A model generated the notes under the pieces. That model was given only the letters and a program-made list of their open reading frames with translations, was not told the origin of the DNA and ran no database searches. From Sperchopsis tessellata (taxonomy: Eukaryota; Arthropoda; Insecta; Coleoptera; Hydrophilidae), in assembly GCA_033557685.1 (NCBI GenBank), contig JAWQRN010000509.1, positions 1 through 28,835 of the forward strand: 28,835 nt of DNA, read 5' to 3'. Below, one piece after another: positions 11,401 to 21,579 of the stretch. The position numbers and the translations under genes are program-made. Every line of letters begins with the position of its first letter. Positions within the stretch are counted from its first letter, which is position 1.

Positions 11401-12010
11401 CAGAGCTGGATCTAGGTTTTTCGCCCATTGAGGCAACATTGGTAATTGGCGCCCCCTACTCACACAAACACAAAAGCATTACGTTAAACACAACTGCTAT
11501 TTTAGAGCCGGAAAAGTAATGATATCAGAATACACTTGTTAAAAAATACAAAGAAATCGTTATTCGGTATTTCAAAACAGCAAATTGTCCAAACAAACTA
11601 TTGCACTACTTACATTTTAAATACAAATAAATATATACTGTATAAAAACTCAAAACAATATTTAAATTAAATAACATAAGAAGTACTGTATAAACACAGT
11701 TTAATTTTTCTTGCTTTCCACTAGACAATATCGTTAATTATTGTTTCAAAATCAATTTGAATAGTTGTCTCATGTTCTATTGATACAATTGCCATGTTAA
11801 ATAACTTTTATTGGGCAAGTAAAGATCTTGAATAGTTTTTAATTAATTTTAGCTCGCAAAAAAGATTTTTCATAAAAAACTACATCGACTGGGAGGGGTA
11901 GTTGCGTGATTTTAAAAGTTACATATATGTAAAGAAAACTCTGCAGCATATACGAGCTAAATTAGAAGCTGTTTTTTTTTAAATATTTCGTATCTATTGA
12001 CATTAGTATT
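11401..12010 (-). mobile_element. hAT element relic, terminal end and transposase C-terminus
   Basis: The sequence opens with CAGAGCTGGATCTAGG at 11401 followed by GGCGCCCCCTACT near 11448, a hAT-like terminal sequence. On the minus strand, about 11935-11700, the frames give the hAT C-terminal dimerisation region: ARICCRVFFTYM, a PVDV...EKSF block, KLIKNYSRSLLAQ, a stop, KLFNMAIVSIEHETTIQIDF and a final WKARKIK. The KSFxRxKLIKxYxRS and LxxxAxxSIEHE patterns are typical of this domain. At least two frameshifts and stops kill it. A further weak segment, EELGSEIDIAVEFTNKTK at about 12210-12150, may be upstream hAT sequence. The opposite terminal repeat and the 8-bp duplication were not found. 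Confidence 0.72.
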
Positions 12011-12300
12011 TCTCCAGTTAGGAATCGAAAATCAACGCTTCAACTTTTTAAGATATCCATTTTATTGTGAAACAGTTAGATCTATTGTTTTATATGTTGG
12101 ATACGTATTATTTTTTAACGTAACTCTCTCGTTATTTGATTCCTCAAAATCTTTACTGTTTATTTTGTCTTGTTTGTAAACTCTACTGCAATGTCTATCT
12201 CAGATCCTAACTCCTCACAATTCATAAATTCATTTTGGACAATTTATTTTCCTAATTAATTAAATTAAGAGATACTCGTTGTATTAAACATGCAGCTTTA

Positions 12301-12486
12301 TTGTATTCCTGGCGGTTAAAAAACATAAAAAACTTAATATTTGTTTTAATTTACTTTCAGCATATTGATATTGAATCACTTTCTCATCATTTGATCTTGA
12401 TGCCCACCTCTCAATTGCATGGCCTATTAAAGTTGTTTTGTCGTCAGCGCAACTCATCTACTTGTCCATTTCATAAATACAGGTAA
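12301..12486. other. Ambiguous: exon-like frame or antisense LINE tail
   Basis: On the plus strand an open frame has an acceptor-like boundary at 12360 (TTTACTTTCAG) and a donor-like boundary at 12482 (ACAG then GTAAAT), so 12361-12482 could pass for a 122-nt exon. No homologous protein comes to mind. On the minus strand the same DNA starts TGAAATGGACAAG, identical to the start of the antisense RTE tail at 1801-1814, and a later frame has a faint LR-x-R-x-NN pattern like that tail. I lean slightly to a decayed RTE fragment. Confidence 0.3.
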
Positions 12487-12489
12487 ATA

Positions 12490-13435
12490 TTTTTTACAAA
12501 TCCAAATGCAAACTAAATTTATGTAGTAGTTGAACACGGATTATATTTGGCATGCTTATTTCTTTAGGAGGTGATGGCTTGAGCACCATTATACATTCCT
12601 GTCAAATTAGCCCAATTGCCGTATTCTTGGCCTCTAGTTTTAACTACTGGGACCATATGTTTTTACTATCACCACTATCAATTTTTCCTTCGTACACAAT
12701 AAAAGTTTTTGATGTATTTTTGTATTTTCTTTGTGGGATGTTTTGTTGTTGCATAAAGGTTTTGTTTCTATCTCAAAGGAATAAAATTTAAAATTAATTT
12801 TTATTCTGGATAATGAAGTTGAAATTTGGTAGCCCAAAGTTTTATTTTTTATCCAAAATTCACTGATACCTCGCGATTAATTTTAAAAGCTTATATGCTA
12901 ATTTTTATGCATGAGTTATAATCTGTTAAGAAAAATAGACTGACAGCAGCATAAGTGAAATGTAGAATAAGAGCATTTAGTAACTATAACCGCAAATTGG
13001 ATGGTAAGAAAAGTAAAATAAAGAAAGAAAACCAAGTATCCGATCTTATAAAAATATATAATGAAGCATTTTTAACCTTAGTCTTAATTTGGTGGTAATA
13101 AGCAGCTCTTGTATATGTTATTTATCATAATGGAACCAAGAATAGCGCTCGCGAGCTGTCAGTTCTCTACACTATGTTTGCAATATTTGTAAACAATCAA
13201 AACTAAGTTAAATTTATTTCATTTTTACGTTAATTATTATTTAAATTTAACATTACCTATGACTATATTATTATGCGCATGTTTCCCTATTCGCTGCGAT
13301 CACTTATCTTGATGAATAGGGCTTTGTGCGATTTGAAATATTTGTGTTTTGTGTGAAAAAATAAAGAAAAAACTCATAAATTTAATAATAATTGAGAATT
13401 AGATGCATCAAGTGTTGAATGTGAATCGCTGGGTA
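12490..13435. other. Gene-free stretch with a small stem-loop
   Basis: No protein family was recognised. A stem-loop at 13276-13330 has perfect 8-bp inner arms (CCCTATTC at 13284-13291, GAATAGGG at 13314-13321) and short outer matching ends (CGCA.../...TGCG). A palindrome GCTCGCGAGC lies near 13148. Confidence 0.4.
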
Positions 13436-13745
13436 AAATAAGCGAAGGTCAAAGTGGCGTATTCCAGAATCGATCATGTTTGGATAATATCTTTATAATA
13501 CAAGCTATTATTACAGGAGAGAACTTCCAAGGGAGAACAAATACATCTTGCATTGATTGATTTAGAAGAAGCGTATGATTAAATAAATAAACTGTAATTT
13601 ATCTATTGCAAGGGCTTTCTCCACTACTATTTAATTTATACTCGGAAGCAACATAAAAAAATGGAGAAGAAGAATTAGATATATGGGAATCTATGTTAAA
13701 GATCATATCCTTTTTATTATCAGTTATCATTGCTTACGACTCATA
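13436..13745 (+). pseudogene. LINE reverse-transcriptase fragment, internally deleted
   Basis: The plus strand reads EGQSGVFQNRSCLDNIFIIQ and, after a short segment, IDLEEAYD near 13560-13580: the finger and palm A motifs of a non-LTR RT (usual forms QxGFRxGRSxxDNIF and DLEKAYD). After a stop and a short spacer, QGLSPLLFNLYSEAT follows at about 13608-13652, the palm B region. The gap between A and B is much shorter than in an intact RT, so an internal deletion is likely. It stands upstream of, and in the wrong domain order for, the LINE endonuclease at 13.8 kb, so it is a separate insertion. Confidence 0.75.
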
Positions 13746-13799
13746 TGACAAAAAACTAAAAATATCAGTGAAATATAATATAAAAAACGACACAAGATA

Positions 13800-15655
13800 A
13801 GAACGAGGACATGCGCAAGGAATGGATACAGGAAATTGAAAACAAACAGGAAAGGTACATGATAGGAAAGTGGCACATAAGAGGGATACACGGAAAAGAT
13901 GAAGAACTAGTGGAAGAAATGGAGCAGTAAAAAAATAAAAATACTCGCTATAACTGAAGCAAAAAAGAAAGGACCTGGAAGCGTAGATTTTGAAAAGGTG
14001 TGTACCCGATTTTATAGCGGAGTAAAGGACACAGACAAAGCCAATGCAGGGGTAGGAATAATATTGGCAGAGGAGAAAGCAAAAGGTGTAAAGGAATATA
14101 AATCCAGAACAGAAAGAAGCATGACGTTGGAAATAGAAATGAAACACCAAATGAAAGTGACAATAGTGATAGTTTACGGACCCAATGAAGATGATAACAA
14201 TTATAATAAGGACATATTTTGGGAAGACTTGCAACTGGTAACGGAGGAGATTAAAGGAAGAATAATAATAGTGGGTGATTTGAATAGTAGAGTGGGACAT
14301 AAAAAGAAACGATATAAGTAAATTGAACAACAACGGAAGAAGAATGCTAGAATGTATTAGCAGAAAGACATACACAAATTTACAAAAGAAGTGAGAAGCA
14401 GGAAGGAAAAGTCGATAAAAGACTACATGTTAGTGGAAACAGGCATTATAAAAAATGTAACAGATGCAAGAGACAGAAGGGGAGCGGAGATTGGAAGCAA
14501 CCACTACATGCTGACCATAGCCATTACTGAAACCTATAAAGACGAGAACCAAAGGAAAAGAAGTAAAATTTACAGGCTGAAAGAAGAGAAAGTGAGAAAT
14601 TAATATAAAAGGCATGTTGAGGAAGGATGTAAAAAACAGTATAACCAGTAAGAAATGGATATGGTTCAATGATGGAAACGACTCAAAGAAATCATAAGAT
14701 CAGCGTGTGGAACAGCAAATGGAATCAAAAAGTGAAAGGAGAAGAGAAAAAACGAAAAAATTGTAGAAAAAATATTTTCAGATGGGAACAAGAGAAGGCA
14801 TCCGAGGATTATAAAAAACAAAACAAGAATTTTAAAGAAGGTCTTCAAAATGCCAAAGCAATATCTGTAAGGAATTTGGGGGAAAGATGGAGTAGGATAG
14901 TCAAGGAAATCAAAAACTTTTCTTTAAAATAATAAAAATTCTAAGAGCGGAAAAGAAACTTGCCAACTGTAACTAATTAAGAACAAACAAGCTCACATAA
15001 CACGAAGACATATTGAACAGATGGAATGAGTACTTCCAACAATTTCTAGGAGTAGATGATTCAAGTACAGATACTTAAGAGGAAAAATTAGAGGTAGGGG
15101 AGGCAGGATACGAAAATGACGACAATCACGAAACAGTAATAGGAGCGGAACTGAACAAGGCAATAAGCAAAATCAAAATAGGAAAAGCGGCCGGGCATGA
15201 TGGTATAACTCCAGAAGAGGTTAAGTATATGGTACAAGAAGGATAGAAATTACTGCTAGAAGTATGTAAAAAACCTTGGTAAGTTAAAATTATACATAAG
15301 AACTGGTAAGTGGCAGTGATTGTACCAATTTCCAAGAAAGGAGGTAGTAGGCAATGCACAAACTACATAGAGATATCACTCATCAGCATACCTGGGAAGA
15401 TATATGAGTAGATTTTAGAGATAGGTACGATTTAAGATAGGAAAGAATTTAGATGATTTGCAATGTGGATTCAGGCCAGGACAAAAGACCAAATCTTTAC
15501 CATACTGCAAATAGCAGAGGAGACTAGAGGTACTACAGGGAAGGATAAACTGGCTATATAGACCTAGAAAATGCTTTTGATAGTATACTTCGAAGTATGG
15601 AAGAGTCTACATGAGAAAGGAATGGGGGGAGAGTTAGTAAAGACAGTCAAATGAA
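13800..15655 (+). pseudogene. LINE relic: APE endonuclease, linker and start of RT
   Basis: The reading starts WHIRGIHGKDEELVEEMEQ (about 13868), then ILAITEAKKKGPGSVDF (about 13940), an open block at 13998-14321 with YSGVKDTDKANAGVGIIL, VTIVIVYGPNEDD, and IIIVGDLNSRVGH. Next come NNNGRRMLE, then 14391-14603 with SIKDYMLVE, DARDRRGAEIGSNHYML. This is an APE-type endonuclease; GDLN is kept, while the usual SDH reads SNH. A basic linker (14669-14932) follows, then RT motifs IGAELNKAISKIKIGKAAGH, DGITPEEVKYMV, VAVIVPISKKG, SLISIPGKIYE and a decayed QCGFRPG region to about 15655. It stops just before the foldback element at 15.72 kb, and no later RT motif reappears beyond it. It resembles CFDP2-like / RTE-type elements. 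Several frameshifts and stops are present. Confidence 0.87.
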
Positions 15656-15721
15656 TTTGAAATATTTCATAAATTATCCCTGGTCTTAATTATGTACGTA
15701 AACTTCCACGGCCATATCTTA

Positions 15722-16014
15722 AAGTTTTCTACGATATAACTGTGTGTCTGCTTTTATTTTTGCCGACGTTACGTCCACCGTTACAGGGGACATTATCAAA
15801 ATATGTAGCCCGACAAAGTGCTGGGTATAAACTGACATGCAGCTCTCAACAGCGTTAGGTACATATTGTATATACCTATACCTGGTACTTTTGAGAGCTG
15901 TATGTCAGTCTGTACCTAGCACTTTTAAGGAGATACAGATTTTGGTAATGGCCTCTGCAAATTTGGACAAAACTTCGACAAAAAGCTAACAAATGCTTAT
16001 CTCCGAGAAAACGT
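15722..16014. mobile_element. Foldback/MITE-like element, copy 1
   Basis: This is an imperfect palindrome of about 290 bp. The inner arms (15780 to about 15863 and about 15877 to 15960) pair on folding; the best block is ACTGACATGCAGCTCTCAA at 15831-15849 against 15891-15909, 18 of 19 matching. The outer ends are weaker inverted repeats: AAGTTTTCTACGATATAA at 15722-15739 against the complement of 15997-16014, 14 of 18. The motif TGTAGC/CAGCTCTCA...AAGTGCTRGGTA recurs within each arm. Arms and ends match the element at 19.68-19.97 kb in the opposite orientation. No coding capacity is seen. Confidence 0.75.
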
Positions 16015-16333
16015 GAAGACACGCTTGGAAAATGAGTCCATCATTTGATATTTTATAAGAAATTACAATACACAATATAGCACTTAGCAGAATTATTAAA
16101 TGATTGGAGTCTGTTGCTACTTTCACAGGTACAAATTCCATTTAGTTGGACTAGGAACAATGAGGAATTTGTAAACTAGAGCTAATTCTACCCTTGACAT
16201 TTCATAATTTATATTCTTATCCGCGCCGATGGTTTTTTGTAGGTTAAATTACAAAGTAATAAATTATTAGCAACTTGTTACAATGAGGTTGTGTTATGTA
16301 AAATAAATAATTACTTTTTATGTATTTCGCAGA

Positions 16334-16493
16334 TACGTCTTATTAAATCTCAATTCCGAGCGGCACAGGTGCGTGATTATATATGCAGATTAGCGATAGC
16401 AGTTGGTTTTTACTGCATGGTACTTTTTCAGTCTTGTTACTTGACGTCGTTTATGTCAGTAGTTTTCAAGAACTTCTCATTATTATTTAATGG
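16334..16493. repeat. Dispersed repeat, copy A
   Basis: Aligning by eye with 20455-20625 gives clear similarity over about 160-170 bp with small gaps, for example TACGTCTTATT/TACGTTTTATT, CGGCACAGGTGC/CGGCACATGTGC, TTTATGTCAGTAGT/TTTATGTCAAGTAGT and TCATTATTATTTAA/TCATTATCATTATTTAA. Weaker similarity reaches upstream (TTACAAAGT near 16249 and 20308). Both copies are in the same orientation. The plus frame through copy A (16291-16503) has no family I recognise. Confidence 0.65.
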
Positions 16494-16503
16494 TAATTTT
16501 TAA

Positions 16504-17335
16504 AAGAATGTGAATTTAATAATGCCTTTAAAACTGTACTAGTTGTAGGTTTCAGTCCATAAACTTGAAGTTGACTTCCTTAGATTATTTCATGCTCGCA
16601 GATTTCTTTAGAAAAAAAAAATTAGTACAATTTAAATTAATAGCGTAAAAAGCAAAAATGCTGCTGCAACAAATTGTGCTCCGATTCCATTGAATACAAT
16701 GGGAAAAGAAAATCTTTCCGCTTTAGTCGATTACCATTTATATTTATAGTCTCTTTGATATATAAATATTGTATCTACCTCACAAATGAAATTCCAGCAG
16801 ATGCAAAATAGCTATTTTTTACATAGAAAAAAGATTTGTTACACAAAGTTTAGGTTTTTTTCTAATAAATATTTATGTACTTTTACACCTACTTTTTAAA
16901 TACCACTAGATTGATTGAATAATGTATACAAGCTCTCAAGTTTCATTTTGTAAATCAACAGGGAGTTAAGAAGTCTGTAATAATAAAATACACAAAAGGA
17001 TCTTAATAAAAGTTTTATAAGCTAAAAGAAATTTAAGAACCATAAAGGAACATTTTTAATATTTTCTTCGGAGAATGTTAAGTCCTTACATTTTTCTTAT
17101 TATGTTTTTCCCGCTACCAAAACAATTTAATATTCACGCTAAAATAATTAAAAAAAAAAAACAAGGAAACGATCATTTAAACACACAATTAGAAAGTTTT
17201 AGTGAGCTGTGTTTATTGGCAGGTCGGTTGCTATGGCTACTATGTACAAATAAATAATAAACAACGTATATAAGTAATTTATTTAAAAAATCGATCAAAA
17301 AAAAAATAATATAGGAAGCTGCAAAAGTTGCATGT
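16504..17335. other. Gene-free AT-rich stretch
   Basis: Nothing beyond short A runs and chance frames was recognised; the longest frame is 60 codons at 17075-17257. Confidence 0.45.
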
Positions 17336-17339
17336 GTAG

Positions 17340-17600
17340 ATCTTGTTGGGGCTTATACTGCTCGAAGTACCAAAATTGACACTAATACGGATCGGAGGAT
17401 TAAAATGTTACCTATCCGGTTAGATGGATCAAAATATTGTTCCAACTGGAATTGGTACCCACAGTTCTACCTCCCTCCTGGAAGAAGAGTACCACAAAGA
17501 CTTTTCCCTAGTCACAAGAAGCCGGCTGCATCTGAGTCTCGAACCCGAGACCCCACGCTTAGTAGCCTAGTACTTTGCCACTGAGCTAACGAGATGGCTT
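17340..17600 (-). mobile_element. tRNA-derived SINE
   Basis: The 5' head lies at 17598-17531 on the minus strand, with A box TAGCTCAGTGG (complement of 17578-17588) and B box GGTTCGAGACT (complement of 17535-17545). It is followed by a non-tRNA body of about 190 bp that is visibly less AT-rich than its surroundings (17530 to about 17390, with CCAGGAGGGAGGTAG and CATCTAACCGGATAGG) and a diverging 3' part. The head is nearly identical to the insert at 6.84 kb. I found no convincing target-site duplication or simple-repeat tail, so the 3' boundary is approximate. The SINE family is not one I can name. Confidence 0.7.
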
Positions 17601-17604
17601 GAAC

Positions 17605-18490
17605 ATGCAAAATAAGAAATTCAATTAGATGTGAGATCTAACTTTCAATAACATCGGAATTGGTTCATATAGCAACAAAAATATGAATAACATTAAAATC
17701 GTTCTAATCAAAAACATTCCAACCTATGTTATTAACATAGTTATAGTTACAACGAAATATAAAATATAGATTACAAATTCTAATAGAAATAACATACACG
17801 TATACATCATCCGCCGTATGGCAAATAAAATTTGTAAATAGATATTAAAGAAATGTTAATTTGCATTTTCTAGTTAACAAATAAAACAATTTGATGAGGG
17901 AGATATAGTGGATAGTTGCCTAATGCATACTGTCAACAATATCTAATGGAAAATAAATGAAATTAATGTTAAAACATTTTAATAAGTTTGCAAAGTTTGT
18001 TATTTTGCACCACTTTGAAGTTTCTATAAACGTACTGATTTGATTTAAAAAATTGCACTTAAATTTCAATTACTAAAAATTATTTTTTTAAATTTTATCA
18101 CTGCATAGGGAAAGGGATATATAATAATTGCCTCAGGAACGAATAGGGAAGACCATGCAGGTATACCGGAATAAAACGCAATTAATGTTGTAGTAGAATT
18201 GATACACAAAAACTAACAATAAAAAAATAGTTTCAAGGTACAATAAACATATATTTGTCAGCAACAAAAAAGAAGTGAAATCTTGCAAACATTACCTCCA
18301 AATATCGAAAACGAATCTATTCAGCATACTCTTAATCTAGAATCAAAATTTTTGGATTAAATATAATTGTTTTACGACGACTAGAATTCCAAACTGATGA
18401 GCGAGATAATATTTTGATCAAATTTTATCGCTAACACTAAACAGACGAATAAAAATTAGTTTTATTATTTTATGCAAATACTTTCTTATC
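17605..18490. other. Gene-free AT-rich stretch
   Basis: Nothing was recognised. The N-terminal DNA-binding part of the pogo-type relic that starts at about 18491 should lie here if it was ever present, but no such motif is readable. Confidence 0.45.
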
Positions 18491-19135
18491 TTGCTCGACT
18501 GTTACAGAAGCAGCCGATACTTTTTTAACATCTTAGCTGACAAAGTTAAAACATACGACATATATGTTAGCAGAATTTTTAATTTAAACGAAAGCGGATT
18601 TTCTACTGTTAAAAAGAATTTTCGAGCGGTAAGTGGCCAAAGAGGGACAAACACAACTTATGTTTGCTGTGCGAGTGCAGCGGAAATATACGTTCCACAC
18701 ATGTATATCTATTAAAGAAAATATTTTTCACCTCTTCTAGGTAAAGGTGCACCGGCAGTTAGTTTAATTGAAGTTACTGAACATGACTTTATAACCAGAT
18801 AATTGTTTAAAACTGGTTATTACATTTAATTGATTTTGTTAAGCCAGCAGGTCATTTTATTACTCAACCACCTATAGAAAGAATTTGGAAACATCAGAAT
18901 TGGCACGAACTAATGGTGTAATTCTTCCACAATTACCAGGACATACAACTCAAAAAATACAATCCCGTGATGTGAGTGTATTTGGTCCCTTGCAAATATA
19001 TTATGAACAAGCTTATCATAAAACTGCACTTGTTGGAAATGCAGTGAATGCTTTTAAAAGCAGTGGCTGCTCTCCAGATAATCGGATTGTTTTTAATGAT
19101 GCAGATATTGCTGCCAGTGGTATTTAAAGATTATA
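18491..19135 (+). pseudogene. Pogo-like DDE transposase relic 3
   Basis: The first open part (18491-18715) reads FNILADKVKTYDIYVSRIFN, LNESGFSTVKKNF, GQRGTNTTYVCCASAAEIYV. This is the start of the DDE fold of pogo-like transposases of the type often annotated in insects as Tigger-derived or clz9-like. The first catalytic Asp is Asn (FNLNESG). A short deletion has removed the residues between AVSG and QRG. A degraded middle follows (GKGAPAVSLIEVTEHDFITR near 18742-18801). The second open part, 18885-19127, reads ELARTNGVILPQLPGHTTQK, IQSRDVSVFGPLQIYYEQAY and GNAVNAFKSSGCSPDNRIVF, ending DADIAASGI. The third Asp is kept (SRDVSVFGP). The second was not found. It differs from the relics at 2.1 and 9.7 kb and represents a third family. 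Confidence 0.87.
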
Positions 19136-19231
19136 AAGATTATAAAACGAAACTAGTACCAAGAGTCTCTCAATAAATTCTTGTCAATTCTAAAGGTAAG
19201 CCTAATGACACTGAAACAAAAATAGAGTGAA

Positions 19232-19325
19232 GATGAACCTAATGAAACTAATGATGAACTTAATGAGACCTAAGATGAAGTTAATGAGACAGAATATGAA
19301 TCTAATAAGACTGAATATGAAGTTT
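19232..19325 (+). repeat. 21-bp tandem repeat coding for heptapeptides
   Basis: Four full units of exactly 21 bp start at 19232, 19253, 19274 and 19295, with a partial fifth at 19316. In one frame they read DEPNETN, DELNET(stop), DEVNETE, YESNKTE and YEV(stop). The unit consensus is D/Y-E-x-N-E/K-T-x. Divergence is mainly at the third residue and the last. It sits about 100 bp after the pogo relic's last recognisable motif, so it may be the decayed acidic C-terminal tail of that transposase. Confidence 0.7.
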
Positions 19326-19680
19326 AAATAGTCGTATTACAGAAATAAAGCAACAATGCTTACCACCCTATCTTACCTCACAAAGCTGATCTTAAAGAGA
19401 AGTAACTAACAAAGAATAACAAAATGAAGAAATTACATCAATCCACGGTTAGTTCAAAAATGATATTTAGAGATCTGAATCAAACTACGGGTACATGGAA
19501 ATTGCCGAAGTGTATTAAAAGGAGACAAAACATATTTTTACCCACATTTAATTTATAAATGCATATATTGTTTTATTATTATGTATTTAATTTTATTTTT
19601 ATATGCTAATAATTAAATTTATTAATAATATTTTTATCCTAAAATTATTTTTTCTTTTCAATAACATATTAGTTATCTTC

Positions 19681-19967
19681 AGGTTTTCCGGAAGATAACT
19701 GCAGTGGACATTACCAAAACATGTAGCTCATAAAAGATCTTTAATTTAGGGGTGCAGACCAGCTCTAAAAAGTACTAAGTATAGACTTACATGTGGCTTT
19801 CAGAAGTGCTAGTCATATAATAATTATTCAATGACTAGCACATCTGAGAGCTACATGGCGATCTGCAATTAGCACTTGTAAGAGCTACATGTCTTGATAA
19901 TATCTCCTGTAATGGTGGTCGAGACGCAAAAGGAAGAGCTTTCGCACTGTTACCTCCCGGAAAACCT
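19681..19967. mobile_element. Foldback/MITE-like element, copy 2
   Basis: The terminal inverted repeats are AGGTTTTCCGGAAGATAAC (19681-19699) and its near-complement at 19949-19967, 17 of 19 matching. The centre is a perfect 11-bp stem, GTGCTAGTCAT (19806-19816) with ATGACTAGCAC (19831-19841), around a 14-nt loop. Between ends and centre, the arms carry repeated ACATGTAGCTC...AAGTGCTA units: about three on the left (the first two degraded) and two on the right. The left border forms its own small hairpin (GTTATCTTC at 19672-19680 with GGAAGATAAC at 19690-19699). It is homologous to copy 1 in inverted orientation. No open frame is present. Confidence 0.78.
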
Positions 19968-20454
19968 GATAATATTTTCTGTGGTCTTGGAAGTATACAA
20001 ACTAAATTAATGTATTATTTAATTATTTTACTTATTTTGTAACGTTGGTATGTTATTAATAAAGTTAATTGATGTTTTAAAACAAATTTTAAATTATTTT
20101 CATTCCTAAATTTATCTCTATTAAAGTGTGGACGATTTTGGACACTGATCAGTACAATTTAGGAGACTGGTTTCCTAAAAAGTACTTTTTACATTGTTTT
20201 ATAAAGTGTATATATATATATATTTTAATTTGATTGGCTTCGGCACATGCCATTTAGCCTAGCGGTAATTTTGGTATTTTGATTTGAAAGGTAACTTTCC
20301 CTTAGTTACAAAGTGTTAAATTCTTTATGTATTCCCTAGGTTACAAAACAGTTTCATACCGCATATACACATAACGTACGGTATGCCTATGCAGCTCATA
20401 TTATTTTAAACCATATATCGACATCTCATTCTTTTAAGGCATTTAACAGATGAG

Positions 20455-20625
20455 TACGTTTTATTGAAGCTCAGATTCCAACGGCACATGTGCTTTATTA
20501 TGATGCAGGTGAGTGATAACAATTGCTCTTTACTATATGCCACTTTTTTATAATCTAGAGACTTAATGTCCTTTATGTCAAGTAGTATATCTTTGATCGG
20601 CCTGTCATTATCATTATTTAACGTG
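20455..20625. repeat. Dispersed repeat, copy B
   Basis: Same family and orientation as 16334-16493. Both copies are preceded by a pyrimidine-containing stretch ending CAG (TTTCGCAG near 16332, ATTTAACAG near 20449) that resembles a splice acceptor, but the frames differ and carry stops in copy B. The origin is unknown. Confidence 0.65.
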
Positions 20626-20639
20626 ATGATCAATTTGAA

Positions 20640-21440
20640 AGGAATACAAATTTTACTGGCATTTTATATTCTAGCTAGTGGACTAAGTGACGCTTATATT
20701 CATGGTAGGTAAGTATTATTGACAAGCCTGTAATTTTATACCATTCAAATTAAAGTTATTATATGTTGTGTGCTTGAAAGATCAGATACTCGAAGACACA
20801 AGGTAATAATTGCACCGGGTATTATGACAATCGGGTACGTCAGACAGGTTATCTTTGCTATTTGTCAGCAGATCGGCAGGTGGACTCGTAGCCAATGGTG
20901 TAGCAGCAAAGTTCCACCCAGTCACTTACATTCCGAGAATCAGTAAGGTATAGAAATGCAAATCAAATCATTGTACATAAATTAACACCTCATTTGTAGC
21001 AAGACTGGTATTGTCAATACCAGAGGGCGATACCAATCAAACCTGCAACGCATTCCAACAATTGCGCAAATTTCAAATACTTAACAGCATTCTTCGGCGC
21101 TACAGTTTCACGTTTATGCTATGGAAGATAAAAATCTTAAGTTATGGTTATGTGTTATGAAAATTTTTATTATGGATATAAGCCGAAAATGTTGTTAATT
21201 AGTGAACGTGTCTCGCAATAGTTATGTATTTTGGAGGAATTGGAGTTTTAATGAAACATCTATGTACTTTTCAAGTATTTTACGAAATAGTAAAAATTCA
21301 AGCTCAAAAAATAACTAATGTTTAATAGATAAGAAAATAGTTTTTAGTGGGGAAAATCATAACTTTGAATAGTATTCTCATGACTAAAATCATTAAAAAA
21401 CTATTGAAATTGCATTGCATATATAAAATAAACAAATAAT
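20640..21440. other. Gene-free stretch with a short perfect palindrome
   Basis: No gene or transposon was recognised. CTGGTATTG/CAATACCAG at 21005-21023 forms a perfect 9-bp stem around one base. The region 20810-21120 is less AT-rich than its flanks but has no motif I can assign. Confidence 0.4.
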
Positions 21441-21453
21441 GTACACAAAGATC

Positions 21454-21458
21454 ATATA

Positions 21459-21500
<42 letters not shown>
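21454..21500. repeat. (AT)n microsatellite, once interrupted
   Basis: An AT run with a single ACAT interruption near 21477. Confidence 0.95.
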
Positions 21501-21579
21501 CCTGGTGTTGAACAACTCATATGTACAATTCTTATTTTATTTTTGTTATATATTTATATAGCCAGAGTTCTGACATAGG

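Noticed and set aside
12361..12482. Exon-like frame with acceptor and donor consensus
   Set aside because: There is no recognisable homolog, and the minus strand starts with the same 13 bases as the antisense RTE tail at 1.8 kb; kept only as an ambiguous feature.
13734..14375. Longest open frame in the window, 213 codons on the minus strand
   Set aside because: It is the antisense shadow of the LINE endonuclease on the plus strand. Its Phe/Tyr/Ser-rich hydrophobic content is what antisense of a Lys/Glu/Arg-rich protein gives.
16334..16400. Glycosyltransferase (GalNAc-T-like) exon in the dispersed repeat
   Set aside because: RLIKSQFRAAQV is only loosely like the RLIRAxxxGAxxA motif. The match does not extend, and copy B has stops, so no function is claimed.
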